Origin: Clostridia bacterium
GTDB taxonomy: Bacteria > Bacillota > Clostridia > Christensenellales > Borkfalkiaceae
Direction: 5' to 3'
Length of the DNA: 64,000 nt
NCBI GenBank assembly: GCA_900764105.1
Contig: CAAFMS010000007.1
Span: 1-64,000 of the forward strand
Shown here: positions 18,605 through 29,600 of the stretch, piece by piece
Numbering within the stretch: position 1 is the stretch's first letter
How the letters are laid out: every line of letters starts with the position of its first letter
Translations under genes and position numbers: made by a program
Notes under the pieces: model-generated
What the model was told of the DNA's origin: nothing
The model's database searches: none
The model's input: only the letters and a program-made list of their open reading frames with translations

Positions 18605-21600
18605 ATGAACAAATTTACGAAAAAAATTGCTTTAATAACAACGAGTCTGGCGCTTTGCGTCAGCGTTGCGGTGTCGTCCGTAGCGTTTGCGTTCACGAAG
18701 AAAAACGTTCCCTCAAACGGCTCGACCAACGTTGCCGCAGGTACGCTCGAAGAAGTCACCGATCTCAAAAAAGCGGACACTACGTCGCTTATTTCCGATA
18801 AATATCTTAAAAAGACGGAAGATTACACGGATCTTAAAGGTAAACAATGGGTTATCGTAACGCTTGAAGGCGACTGTCTTGCAGATAAATATTATAGCGG
18901 CGATATAAACGAGTTTATGGATTCGTTCGCAGGTTCGGTTGCGGTAAACGAAATCGAAAAGGAACAGAGAAATTTCCTTTTCAATCTTTCCGCAAACAAC
19001 ATACCTTACGAACTTAAATATTCGTACAATACCGTAACTAACGGCGTTGCGATTAACGTTGACGTAAAATATCTTACCGATATTGCGAAAATCGACGGCG
19101 TTAAAGAAGTCGCCGTTTCGGAATATTATTACGCGCCGAAAGACGTAGAGGTAGACAACAACGCAAACGTTGAAAATACGGGTATTTATAAGGTAAGTAA
19201 AGAATTGCGCGACAATGGCTACGACGGAAGCGGAATGGTCGTCGCCGTACTCGATACGGGTCTCGATTCCACTCATCAGGCGTTCAGAACTATGCCAGAC
19301 GAGTCAAAAACCTCCGTCGCTCTTACCAAATCCAATGTGAACAGCAAAATATTCGGAAATACTGCAGGCGGTTTAACGTCGAGAACAGAAAACAAAAACA
19401 TAACGGCAAACGACGTTTATTACAACTCGAAAGTGCCGTTTGCGTTCGACTACGCAGATAACGACGCGGACGTTTATCCGTCTTATTCGCACCACGGAAC
19501 GCACGTCGCGGGTATAATAGCGGGTTCTCCTATATACAAGAAAAACAACGACGGCTCTTTTGTTTTAGACGACAACGGAAATAAAATCCTTGATACTATT
19601 AAAGATCAGGACGGAAACGAACTTCTTAATAAAGAAGGGGAAACAATGACCTTTACGGGAGTTGCGCCCAACGCTCAACTTGCCATTTTCAAGGTTTTCT
19701 CGGATAACGAAAACAGAGAAGGCGGTCTCGGCGGCGCGGAGACGATGGATATTCTTTGCGCTTTGGAAGACTGCGTAAAACTCGGCGTTGACGTTATCAA
19801 TATGAGTTTAGGTTCTTCGGCAGGCTTTACCAAGTGCGAGAGCGAGTATATGCAGAACGTTTACGACAACGTAAGAAGGGCGGGCATAAGCCTTATGGTC
19901 GCAGCGAGTAACGATTACAGTTCGGCGTATAACGGTACTTACGGTACTAACCTTGCGAGCAATCCCGATTCCGCAACCGTAGGCGCGCCTTCGACGTATA
20001 CTGCGGCAATGAGCGTTGCGAGTATCAACGGTCAGAGAGCAAAATATATTAAAGTCAACGTCGGAGGAGAGGACAAGTTCCTTTACTATACGGAAGCGTC
20101 CGACGGAAACGGTAACCAGAAAGAATTTATTAAAGAATTAAAGGCAAAACATCCCGAAAAGGTAAACAAAGACGGCTCGATGAATCTCGAATACGTTGTC
20201 GTTCCAGGTTACGGTCAGACTGTAAACTACGCGAATATCAGCGTCGCGGGTAAGGTTGCGGTCGTACAGAGAGGCGGCGACGTTACGTTCGAAGAAAAGG
20301 TCAGAGTAGCGAAAGCGAAAGGCGCAATCGCATGCGTTATTTACAATAACGTATCGGGTACCATTCGTATGAGTCTCGGAAACCTCAACGACCCCATTCC
20401 TACCTGTTCGATAACGATGGACGCTGCCGAAGCGTTTGTAAAGGCTCAGAAAAACGGCAGTTTCACCATAAGCGAAAGCCAGATGGCGGGACCGTTTATG
20501 TCCGAGTTCTCGAGTTGGGGACCGACTCCCGACCTTAAATTGAAACCAGAAATCTCGGCTCACGGCGGCGAAATTATTTCCGCTGTTCCCAACGGCTGGG
20601 AAGAACTCAGCGGTACGAGTATGGCTACGCCTAACCTCGCTGGGGCGATGAGCCTTGTTATTCAGTACGTTAAAAAGAATACGGGAAAACTCGGCGTCGT
20701 TGATTCTTCGACAGATATGCTTTCCGACGCCGTTTCGGTTGCAAACCGCTTGTTTATGAGTACGGCAACGATTGCGAACGATACTTACGGTTCGCCGTAT
20801 TCGCCCCGTAAACAGGGCGCGGGACTTGCCGATATCGAGAAGTCGATGAAAGCGGAGGCGTATTTATACGTCAAGGGTTCCGATAAATCGAAAGTAGAAG
20901 TCGGCGACGATAAGAACAAGACGGGCGTTTACACGCTTAAATTCAGTATAAAGAATTTCTCGTCGAGTCAGAGAACTTATACGTTCGACACAAAGACGAT
21001 GACCGAGACGCTCGCGTCCGATAAACTCACCGTTGCGGAAAGAGCGTATATGCTCGACGGCAACTGCTCGTTCGAGTTCACCGTAAACGGAACTAAGCTG
21101 GACGGCAATACGTTCACCTTGGCGGCTAATGCCGACTGGGACGTTCAGGTTAAGATAACCCTTAACGACAAGGCGAAAAAATATATCGACGACAGTTTCA
21201 AAAACGGAATGTACGTCGAAGGTTTCGTATTGCTTAAAGATATTACGGGCGACGCAAGTTCGGTTGACCTCAATATTCCGTGGCTCGGATTTTACGGCGA
21301 CTGGTATTCCGCGCCGATGTTCGATATTTCCGATTTCGAATTGTCCGAGAAATTACAGGACGACAGTATTCCCGATAAGGATAAGCCGAAGGCGCAGATG
21401 TACGCTACGCAACCTCTCGGTTCTTATTACGACGGCAAGTATATAATTCCGCTCGGCTCGTATCTCTATACGATTCCCGACGATATGAAGAAAATATACT
21501 CCTCGTCCGATAAAGCGGTTATATCTATTTACGATACGAGCAGTAATCACACGGTATATCAACTTTACGCGATTTACGCGGGACTTCTGCGCGGCGCGAA

Positions 21601-24600
21601 AACTATGAACTTTACCATAACGGACGCGATTACGGGTGAAGTCGTATATCAAAAAACTACGACAAACGTCAGAAAGGCGTATACGGGCGGTTCGTCGGCG
21701 AGAGGTTCGCTCATCGAAGTAGACTGGTCGCCTGTTGAAAGAAGCATATCCAACAACAGAGAATATCTCTTCCACATGGAAGGCGTTCTCGATTCTATCT
21801 CCGATGACAGACAGTTCAATTCGAGCGATTATTCGTATACCACTTCCTATGATTTTACCTTCAGAGTAGATACGGAAGCGCCTGTTATCAACGATTACAG
21901 AATAAGATTCGATTCGTATAAGGACGCAACGGACGTTATAAGATACAAAGTATATCTCGATATCGACGTGTACGATAACCAGTATTCTCAGTCTGTCGCG
22001 CTCTGCTATGCGGACTATAACGAAATGGCGTTGAAATTATACGATTCCAACGTTACGCCGATATATTCCAACCGTAACTCCACGACTACCGTTACGTTGG
22101 ACGTCACCGACTACTATGAAGCGGTAAGAAATAAAACGATTGACGGCAAAGACCTTTACTTGCAGGTTGACGACTATGCTCTTAACACGAGAGTGTATAG
22201 AATAAACGAATTCCAGACCTTTGCCGATTCTATAAATTATCCCGACACGGTAACTATAACTTCAGGAAAAGACGCTTCGGAAGGCGCGAAATTCAACGGC
22301 GATAGTTATTCCAAAGAAATTACAATCGGCGTAAACGAGTCGGCAAAACTCGATATAGCGGTAAATCCTTCGGACGCGGCGAACGTCAATCTCTTCTGGA
22401 AGTCCTATGCAAGCGGCGTCGTAGAAGTAAATAACGGCGAACTTTTCGGAAAGAAGGTCGGCGACGCGTTGGTCAGGGTATACGCGGGAAAAGACGAAAC
22501 GGCAACCGCGTACGATACGATTTTGGTTCACGTCGTCGAATCCGACGCGAAAGATCCTTCCGTAAGCGGAGTATCTTTGGGACTGATTCCGAATAAGAGC
22601 GGAGCAATGGTAGACCCGACGAATAAAACCGTCGAAGTTCATCAGAACGAACGTATTCAATTCTCGATTCTTACCGAGCCTTGGTACTACGACGACAGCG
22701 AAGTAGACGTCAGATGGACGACCTCTTCGCCCGAAGTCGCTACGGTCAGCGCTAACGGTCAGGTAAAAACCATAAAAGAAGGCGTTGCGACAATTACCGC
22801 AACCATCTTCATAGACGGAAATCAGACGATTTATTCGGCAAGCGCGACTTTGTCCGTAGGCGCGGAATTCATCGTTCAGAACGGATACCTCAGAGAGTAT
22901 CACGGCGCGGGCGGCAAGGTTACTATTCCGAAATCTCTCAACGTTTACTACATTTACGAAGAAGCGTTCAAGGATAACAAGAATATAACCGAACTCGAAA
23001 TCTCGTCGCCTTGTACCGAGATTCAAGAGAGAGCGTTTGCAAATATGGCTGCATTGAAGAGGGTAATTTTGCCGCACACGCTCAACTATATCTACAAGTA
23101 CGCGTTCTATAACTGTACTAAACTTGAAGTTATAGATATGCACGCTCGTTCGATAGGCGTCGGCGAACACGCATTCGAGGGTTGCAAAAATCTTAAAAAG
23201 ATTAACAACTTAACGCTTCTTAACGGTATTAAGAAGGAAGACGCAGACATTCTTAAACTTACCGAGGGTACGGATTATTCTCTTTCCGCTGCGAAACTTA
23301 CTACTTTGAACGCTTACGCTTTCAAAGATTGTACTTCGCTTGCCGAGATTGATCTTACCGAACTCAGAGTTGCGGGCAATAACGTATTCAACGGTTGTAC
23401 TAACCTTAAAACGGTAAAACTCAGCAAGTTTACCGATCTCGGCGAGGATATGTTCCTCGATTGTACTTCGCTCGGCAAACTCGTTTATACAGACCTTACG
23501 GCGAGCGACGTAGATAAACTAACGCTAACTTACGATACGAAACTTTCCCCGTTCGGTAATTGTAATATAACCGAAATCGAAGGGGCAAACGGGCTTACCT
23601 TTGACGGCGGAGTATGGTATAAGGAAAGCGAGAAAAAGACGATAATCAAAGCGTGGCAGACTCTTACGTCTTTCACCGTTCCCGCTTCCGTCGAAGTAAT
23701 TTCGGCAAACGCTTTTTCAGGAAACAAGACTCTTGCTTCCATAACGTTTGTAAGCGGTTCGCTTAAAGAAATCGGAAACTATGCGTTTTCACGCTGTACG
23801 GCTTTGAAAACGGTACAGTTGCCTGCAACGCTCGAAAAACTCGGGGTCGGCGTATTCAGTTATTGCTCCGCCCTCGAAACGGCAGATTTATCGAATGTTT
23901 CCAATATAACGAAAATACCGAACGAAACCTTCCTCGAAGCAGGACTTGCAAGCGACGGAAAGAGCGGAAAACTCGGCTCGGTTACCGTAAATGCAAGCAT
24001 AACCGAAATAGGCGATTCTGCATTCGAAGGCAGCGGACTTACGAAAATCGATTATTCGGGGACGAATATATCCGTTTTAGGCGACAAGGCTTTCGCTTCG
24101 TGTAAATTCTTACAGGAAGTTAAACTCGGAGCCATAACCGATATGGGTTACGCGGCGTTTGCGGCTTTAAATGGCAGCGGAGTACTCGGAAGCGTATCTT
24201 TCGGCGCAGGCAGTACCGCTCTCGGCGAATATGCGTTTGCCGATCAGAAAAATCTTACGAACGTAGTTCTTTCGGACGAACAAAAAGCGATAAGCGAAAT
24301 TCCGCAAGGGGCGTTCAGGAAAAACGAAAAAATTACAAACCTCGGATTTACGTCGATCAGGGTAGCAGGCGATTATGCGTTTAAAAACTGTAAGGTTCTC
24401 ACGCTTGATTTGTCCGCTCTTGAAAATGCGGGTAAATACGCGTTCTATGGTTGTAAAAAAATCGAGGGAACTAATCTTTCCAACCTCAAAAAGGTAGGCG
24501 AGTACGGATTTTACGGTTGCGAATCGCTCCGTACGCTCACACTCGATAACGTTACGAACGTCGGAAATTACGCGTTTGCGACAAGCGGAGTGACAAGCGT

Positions 24601-26269
24601 TACGTTTGGCAAAACCATACTGCCCGAAATCGAAAAATACAAAGAGAAAAACAAGGATAAAGAAAGAGTTCTTAAAGGTATAGGCGACTATGCGTTCTAT
24701 CGTTCCGCTCTTTCCGTGGACGAAATTTCGATAAAACTCGGAACTAAAGACGGAATAAGCGCAGAGATAGGCGACGGCGCATTCTCGGCTGTAAAAGGAA
24801 TCGGAAAATTCAGCGTAACAGACAGCGCGAACAGATTTGAGTTTAAAGACGGTATGCTTACGAAGAAAGTAAACGCAGGTCTTGAAGTACTTGCGTTTGC
24901 AGCGAAGGGTAGATCGGGTTCGATTACCATTCCCGAAGGCGCTGTCAGAATCGCCGCTTCTACATTTGAAAACGTCAAAGATATAGTCGAGGTTTCTTTC
25001 CCGTACGAACTTAAATCGATAGGCGATAAAGCGTTCTTCGGCTGTTCGGCGAAAAAATATTCGTTCGGTTCCCTTAACGCGCCTATCCTCGAGAACGCTA
25101 TCGTATCCGCGGACGGATTTGCCGAAGGAAGCGACGAATATAAGATTTTCTCGGACGAAAAGTTGAGTCAGACGTCTTACGCAAACTTCAACAACTACGT
25201 CGCTTTAATACTCAATGCAGGCAGAGACGGCGTTGTAGGGGTTAAAGGTTTCGACATCGAAGTAAGTTATCCCGAAAACGCAAAGGGATTCGACAATCGC
25301 ATATTTGCGGCATTCTTCTCTAAGGTTACCAAAACCGAGGTTATTGCAGACGACAACGCGAGGAGTTTCAATGCAATTTCCGCAATAATTCCTACTGCGG
25401 ACGAGATTAACGCCCTTACGGCGAGCGACAACGCCGCGTGGAATGAATTCAGAGAAGTAATGACCAAGGCAAGAAACGCTTATGATAACGTATCCGAATC
25501 TCAGAGAGTATTCCTCAGCGGCGCAGACAAATTTATTGCAAGCGAAGCGGCGATGAGAGCGAAAGCGGCGACCTTCGGCGAAACGCTTAAAAAGGTCAGC
25601 ATAACCGTATCGCAAAAGCCCGATAAGACCGAATACGTCACGGGTGAAACGTTCGATTCCAAAGGACTTAAACTTGTTCTTTTGTGGTCTGACGGATCGA
25701 AAGAAGAACTCGACGGCGGATTTAATATCGAAAACAAAAACAGACCGCTTACTCAGTCTAATCGTACCGTAAGAATAACGTACGAGGGATTATATACTAC
25801 GTTAAACGTAACGGTAGGGGATCCCGCGGTAGAAAAAGTCGAAGTCAAAACTCAGCCTACTAAGTTGAACTACGAGGTCGGCGATAAGTTCCAGACGGCG
25901 GGATTGACCCTTCTCGTAACTTTCGTAAACGGCGATACAAAGACGATTTATTCGCCTAAGGAATACACGATCGAACAAGGCGAATTTGCCGAGGGAGATA
26001 ATATCGTCAAGATAACTTACGGCGGTAAAACGGTTGAAATTACGGTTCACGTCGGTGAGAATAAACCCGATCCGAAACCGGGCGAGAGCGACTCGTCGAC
26101 CGATTCGTCGTCCGATACGGATTCTACGATTACTTCGGGTTCCGACGCGTCGTCTTCAACGAAAAACAAAGTAGGACTCATTGTCGGAGTTTCGGTCGGA
26201 GCGGTAGTTGTTCTTGCAGGCGTTGCCGCAGCGGTTATCCTTATACTGAAGAAGCGTAAAATAATGTAA
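18605..26269 (+). CDS. Giant lactocepin-like subtilase (S8) fused to an LRR_5 array, membrane anchored, 2554 aa
   Basis: A secreted serine protease. A classical signal peptide probably ends at 'AFA' near residue 30. The S8 catalytic triad is visible: Asp217 (VAVLDTG), His297 (HHGTHVAG) and Ser672 (SGTSMATP). A PA domain is inserted at about 475-615, as in lactocepins and C5a peptidases. A C5a-peptidase-like Fn3 domain follows ('PWLGFYGDWYSAPMFD'). A Big_2-like Ig domain lies near 1320-1420, a BspA-type LRR array at about 1425-2180, two Big_3-like Ig domains near 2340-2490, a Ser/Asp/Thr linker, one membrane helix (about 2523-2548) and a basic KKRK tail. There is no LPXTG signal. It starts 18 bases after oppF, so it is probably part of the opp transcript; extracellular protein cleavage to feed Opp is the natural reading. 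Confidence 0.9.
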   Translation: MNKFTKKIALITTSLALCVSVAVSSVAFAFTKKNVPSNGSTNVAAGTLEEVTDLKKADTTSLISDKYLKKTEDYTDLKGKQWVIVTLEGDCLADKYYSGDINEFMDSFAGSVAVNEIEKEQRNFLFNLSANNIPYELKYSYNTVTNGVAINVDVKYLTDIAKIDGVKEVAVSEYYYAPKDVEVDNNANVENTGIYKVSKELRDNGYDGSGMVVAVLDTGLDSTHQAFRTMPDESKTSVALTKSNVNSKIFGNTAGGLTSRTENKNITANDVYYNSKVPFAFDYADNDADVYPSYSHHGTHVAGIIAGSPIYKKNNDGSFVLDDNGNKILDTIKDQDGNELLNKEGETMTFTGVAPNAQLAIFKVFSDNENREGGLGGAETMDILCALEDCVKLGVDVINMSLGSSAGFTKCESEYMQNVYDNVRRAGISLMVAASNDYSSAYNGTYGTNLASNPDSATVGAPSTYTAAMSVASINGQRAKYIKVNVGGEDKFLYYTEASDGNGNQKEFIKELKAKHPEKVNKDGSMNLEYVVVPGYGQTVNYANISVAGKVAVVQRGGDVTFEEKVRVAKAKGAIACVIYNNVSGTIRMSLGNLNDPIPTCSITMDAAEAFVKAQKNGSFTISESQMAGPFMSEFSSWGPTPDLKLKPEISAHGGEIISAVPNGWEELSGTSMATPNLAGAMSLVIQYVKKNTGKLGVVDSSTDMLSDAVSVANRLFMSTATIANDTYGSPYSPRKQGAGLADIEKSMKAEAYLYVKGSDKSKVEVGDDKNKTGVYTLKFSIKNFSSSQRTYTFDTKTMTETLASDKLTVAERAYMLDGNCSFEFTVNGTKLDGNTFTLAANADWDVQVKITLNDKAKKYIDDSFKNGMYVEGFVLLKDITGDASSVDLNIPWLGFYGDWYSAPMFDISDFELSEKLQDDSIPDKDKPKAQMYATQPLGSYYDGKYIIPLGSYLYTIPDDMKKIYSSSDKAVISIYDTSSNHTVYQLYAIYAGLLRGAKTMNFTITDAITGEVVYQKTTTNVRKAYTGGSSARGSLIEVDWSPVERSISNNREYLFHMEGVLDSISDDRQFNSSDYSYTTSYDFTFRVDTEAPVINDYRIRFDSYKDATDVIRYKVYLDIDVYDNQYSQSVALCYADYNEMALKLYDSNVTPIYSNRNSTTTVTLDVTDYYEAVRNKTIDGKDLYLQVDDYALNTRVYRINEFQTFADSINYPDTVTITSGKDASEGAKFNGDSYSKEITIGVNESAKLDIAVNPSDAANVNLFWKSYASGVVEVNNGELFGKKVGDALVRVYAGKDETATAYDTILVHVVESDAKDPSVSGVSLGLIPNKSGAMVDPTNKTVEVHQNERIQFSILTEPWYYDDSEVDVRWTTSSPEVATVSANGQVKTIKEGVATITATIFIDGNQTIYSASATLSVGAEFIVQNGYLREYHGAGGKVTIPKSLNVYYIYEEAFKDNKNITELEISSPCTEIQERAFANMAALKRVILPHTLNYIYKYAFYNCTKLEVIDMHARSIGVGEHAFEGCKNLKKINNLTLLNGIKKEDADILKLTEGTDYSLSAAKLTTLNAYAFKDCTSLAEIDLTELRVAGNNVFNGCTNLKTVKLSKFTDLGEDMFLDCTSLGKLVYTDLTASDVDKLTLTYDTKLSPFGNCNITEIEGANGLTFDGGVWYKESEKKTIIKAWQTLTSFTVPASVEVISANAFSGNKTLASITFVSGSLKEIGNYAFSRCTALKTVQLPATLEKLGVGVFSYCSALETADLSNVSNITKIPNETFLEAGLASDGKSGKLGSVTVNASITEIGDSAFEGSGLTKIDYSGTNISVLGDKAFASCKFLQEVKLGAITDMGYAAFAALNGSGVLGSVSFGAGSTALGEYAFADQKNLTNVVLSDEQKAISEIPQGAFRKNEKITNLGFTSIRVAGDYAFKNCKVLTLDLSALENAGKYAFYGCKKIEGTNLSNLKKVGEYGFYGCESLRTLTLDNVTNVGNYAFATSGVTSVTFGKTILPEIEKYKEKNKDKERVLKGIGDYAFYRSALSVDEISIKLGTKDGISAEIGDGAFSAVKGIGKFSVTDSANRFEFKDGMLTKKVNAGLEVLAFAAKGRSGSITIPEGAVRIAASTFENVKDIVEVSFPYELKSIGDKAFFGCSAKKYSFGSLNAPILENAIVSADGFAEGSDEYKIFSDEKLSQTSYANFNNYVALILNAGRDGVVGVKGFDIEVSYPENAKGFDNRIFAAFFSKVTKTEVIADDNARSFNAISAIIPTADEINALTASDNAAWNEFREVMTKARNAYDNVSESQRVFLSGADKFIASEAAMRAKAATFGETLKKVSITVSQKPDKTEYVTGETFDSKGLKLVLLWSDGSKEELDGGFNIENKNRPLTQSNRTVRITYEGLYTTLNVTVGDPAVEKVEVKTQPTKLNYEVGDKFQTAGLTLLVTFVNGDTKTIYSPKEYTIEQGEFAEGDNIVKITYGGKTVEITVHVGENKPDPKPGESDSSTDSSSDTDSTITSGSDASSSTKNKVGLIVGVSVGAVVVLAGVAAAVILILKKRKIM

Positions 26270-26335
26270 CGAACACTTTATGCATAACTTTTTGCATTTC
26301 TTGCATAATATGCATAAACCGAAAAAAGTAAAATT

Positions 26336-26373
26336 AAAGCGTCCCAAAGTTTGATATAAATGAGGGACGCTTT
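26336..26373 (+). terminator. Hairpin terminating the opp-protease unit
   Basis: A perfect 10-bp stem (AAAGCGTCCC / GGGACGCTTT) flanks an 18-nt loop. Only a short T stretch follows (TTTAATAAGG), so it is a weak intrinsic terminator, or a 3'-end protecting structure after the 7.7-kb protease gene. Confidence 0.6.
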
Positions 26374-26499
26374 AATAAGGCTTAAATGTATTGTTGCCAA
26401 CGGGGAAATATCTTGATTGTTTTGTTTTTGCCGATAAACAATAAACAATGATTATAATTCATATTATAATTTTTTATATGCATAATATATGAATATTAT

Positions 26500-26528
26500 T
26501 TGACATTAAACACGAATGCGAATATAAT
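26500..26528 (+). promoter_or_regulatory. Consensus sigma-70/A promoter of the giant adhesin gene
   Basis: TTGACA at 26500-26505 and TATAAT at 26523-26528 are both perfect and 17 bases apart. Transcription would start near 26535, giving a leader of about 150 nt before ATG 26685. A perfect promoter with a long structured leader suggests strong transcription controlled afterwards. Confidence 0.85.
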
Positions 26529-26571
26529 GTGTATATTATTTTTAAGTACTATAAATAATCAGGCTGAATTT

Positions 26572-26624
26572 TTAAGCGGGTACCCGCTTGTTTGTTTTTT
26601 AAAACAAACAAGAAAACGCTTAAC
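26572..26624 (+). promoter_or_regulatory. Competing hairpins in the adhesin leader
   Basis: Three inverted repeats overlap. Hairpin A is the perfect 16-base palindrome AAGCGGGTACCCGCTT (26574-26589). Hairpin B is CTTGTTTGTTTT / AAAACAAACAAG (26587-26612), 12 bases per arm, sharing CTT with A. The outer pair TTAAGCG (26572-26578) / CGCTTAA (26618-26624) encloses B and uses the 5' half of A, so A and the outer stem exclude each other. No T tract follows, so control may act on RNA stability, protein binding or translation. The DNA palindrome could also be an operator. Confidence 0.6.
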
Positions 26625-26684
26625 GGAGATGACCAAAAGTATTTATAATCGAGAAGATAATTATAAAAAAGAGAGGAGACAAGT

Positions 26685-29600
26685 ATGAAGAAAAAAAGGT
26701 TTTTGTTGCTTTTACTTGCGCTTTCCGTCGCCGTGTTTTCGGCAATGGCGGTAGGCTGTAAAGGTAAAAATCCGCAAGGATCGAATTCCTCGGAACCGGT
26801 AGAGTATTTTGATTACGATAACTACTATTTTGACGGATCGAACGGAGAGGAAAACACTCTTTCGTTTGGCGACGGGGCTAATTTCACGTTGAATTTAAAC
26901 GGAGAATCCTTTAGCGGAGTATTAGCGTACGAAAACGGCGCGGTAACGCTTCCCGTCGGAAATCAGACTGCGACGCTTACCTACGCAAACGAGGTAATTA
27001 CGTTCGTTTTGGGCGAAAATACCTACTATTTTAACAAAGATATAGATTACACCGTCACTTTCGAAACAAGCGGCGGCAGTTCCGTTGCTTCCGTATCCGT
27101 AAAGAACGGCAGAACGCTCGCTAAACCCGCGGACCCGACGAAAGACGGATACGTATTTATCGGTTGGTATAAATCGGCGGATTTAACGGGAAACAAATTC
27201 ACGTTCAACGGCGAAAAAATCAAAGGCGACGTAACTCTTTACGCTCGTTGGATTGAGAAAATCGACCCCGAGTATACCGTGTCCTTCGATTTGGGCTACG
27301 AAGCGGAAAACCCCGAATCTTTAACGACTTCGGGTCATAAATTGTTCAACCTTGCCGATCCCGTAAGAAGCGGATACGAATTCAAAGGTTGGTGGGTAAG
27401 TTGTACCGATAAGGCGGATAAACTTTCCTATAAGTATGACGAAGAGACCACCGAATTCGATTCGGATACCACTTTGTTCGCGTTGTGGGCGGCAAACGAA
27501 ACAGAATCTTTCACCGCAAGCATAAGCGAACGCAGAATCGAATGGGAAGGCGCGAAAGGGTCTGTTTACGTCACCGTAACTTCCCCTGACGGAAATAAAC
27601 TCGTTGACGATCAATTCCAGAGCAGCGAGGCGAACGGCGGAAAAGATTTCGCGTTTACCGAAAAAGCGGCGGGCGAATACGTCGTTGAAGTAAGATGTTC
27701 TCTCGGTACGGTAACGAGATACTATACGAATAAGGCTTTGGCGAGAGCGCGCGGATTCCGCGTTGAAGACGGAACGCTTACTTTTGCCGAGGTTAAAAAC
27801 GCTCAAAAATACTATATAACCGTTGAATGCGGCGAGCCGTCTCATTCTCACGCAGACGTTGAAATCACGACCCCGAGTTATGATTTCTCTTCGTGCAAAA
27901 TGAAAGTCGGCGGTATTAAATTCACCGTCAGAGCGGTTGCTGAAAATTATGCCGATTCGGTCGCGTATTTCACTTACGACAAAACGCTTTCCGACGTCGG
28001 AGGTTTAACTTATGACGAGACCGCCGCGCTTTTGAAATGGAACGCGGTAGAAGGCGCTACTAACTATTGTCTTACGATAAACGGAACCGAATACGATACG
28101 GGAATCGCAACCTCTTTCGATATGAGAGGTTTCACCGGTGAGTTGACAGTTTCCGTGGTCGCCGAAGCCGACGGATATAATTCCTCCGAGCAGGCGACGT
28201 ATTCGTTCACGAAAACCGCCCCCGTAACTCCGAAGAACATAACGCTTACCGGAAAAACTCTTTCGTGGGACGGCGTTGAAAACGCAACGTACAAGTTGGA
28301 AGTCGCGGACAAAAACGGAGGAAAGCAACCCCTTACTTCCGATAAAGCTTCGATTGAAAACTTCGATAAACAACCTTCGTTCAATCTCGAAGCGGGCAGT
28401 AAATTCACCGTCAGAGTAATGGCGACCGTAAACGGCGTCGATTCGCTTTGGAGCGATGAACTCACTTTCAACTGTCTTGTTTTAGACAAGGCTCCCGAAT
28501 ATAAAAACGGCTCGCTTTACTGGGAACCCGTTTTCGGCGCGGACGGTTACGAAGTATGCGTCAACGGAGACGAAAGCAACCTTATTACTTTAAAAGATTC
28601 TGCGACGAGCGTTAAGGTTAACCTTGCGAACGAAGGTCAGAATACTTTTAAGATGAGATTTTCTTACGGCGAAAATAAGTCTGAATGGACGAACGAAACC
28701 TCCGTTACGGCTTACGGCGTAGAATTCGTATCGAACGGCGGTACGGACGTATCCAAGATGTTGATTGCCGAAAACGACAGCGTTACGTTGCCCGGCACGA
28801 TGAGGAGAGGATATAATTTCGTTGGTTGGTACGACGCGAAAGAAAACGGCAAAAAATACGACAAAAAGACGTTTACCGATAATTGCGAACTTGTTCTTTA
28901 CGCTTATTGGGAAGCGAAAAAATACGAAGTTACGTTTGATTACGGCGAATACGGTAAGAGCGACGAAACTTCGCGCGAAGTTACTTATGATTCCGTATTT
29001 AATCTTCCCGTACCGAACGTGGACAGCAAAACCGCGATGGCGTTTATCGGCTGGTTCGACACGCCCTCCGAAGGCGGCTTGCAGTACGCGGAAGGCAACG
29101 GCGAAGGCAAATTCGAGTGGAAATATACGAACGGCGTAAAATTGTATGCAAGATACGCTCAGGCGTTCGAATATAAAGACGACGGAAGCGGCGCGTACAC
29201 CGTAAAGGCGAGCAGCAGCTTTAACCCGCTCATAACCGATTTGTATATTCCCGCGACTTATAACGGAAAACCCGTCAGGGAAATAGCAGAGTACGGATTT
29301 AAGAATTGCGGAGCGTTAAAGACGGTAAGCATACCCGATACGCTTGAAGTAATCGCTTCGACCGCGTTTATAGATTGCGACAATATATCGAGTTATATCG
29401 TTCGCGAAGCGACTCCGGGCAGCCCCGTATATCAGCCGAAATTCACCGTCGGTGAAAACGGCGAACTTCTCGAACACTATTATATTACGGGCGACGTAGA
29501 ACTGGCGTTTATTCCTTCTACGATAACTCAAAGCGAGGGCGTGTATACCGTTCCTTCGGTTGTTACGAGAATGGGCGAATACCTCTTCAAGGGCGCGAAG

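Larger units (their letters stand above)
26270..26684 (+). other. 415-bp AT-rich intergenic region ahead of the 3133-aa adhesin
   Basis: No convincing gene is present. From left to right it holds four TGCAT elements in 26280-26318 (a fifth at about 26479), a 10-bp hairpin (26336-26373), an AT-rich stretch with ATTATAAT repeated at about 26451 and 26461, a perfect promoter (26500-26528), and a leader with overlapping inverted repeats (26572-26624), followed by the ribosome site AGGAG at 26674. The amount of control sequence is much greater than at any other gene junction in the window. Confidence 0.75.

Noticed and set aside
26629..26688. A short frame starting MTKSIYNRED, whose stop overlaps the adhesin start (ATGA), as a possible leader peptide.
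   Set aside because: The GGAG before it directly touches the ATG, leaving no spacing for initiation; the overlap alone is weak evidence.
26270..26690. An invertible promoter (phase variation) ahead of the giant adhesin.
   Set aside because: The inverted repeats are adjacent hairpins rather than a pair flanking the promoter, and no invertase gene is in the window.
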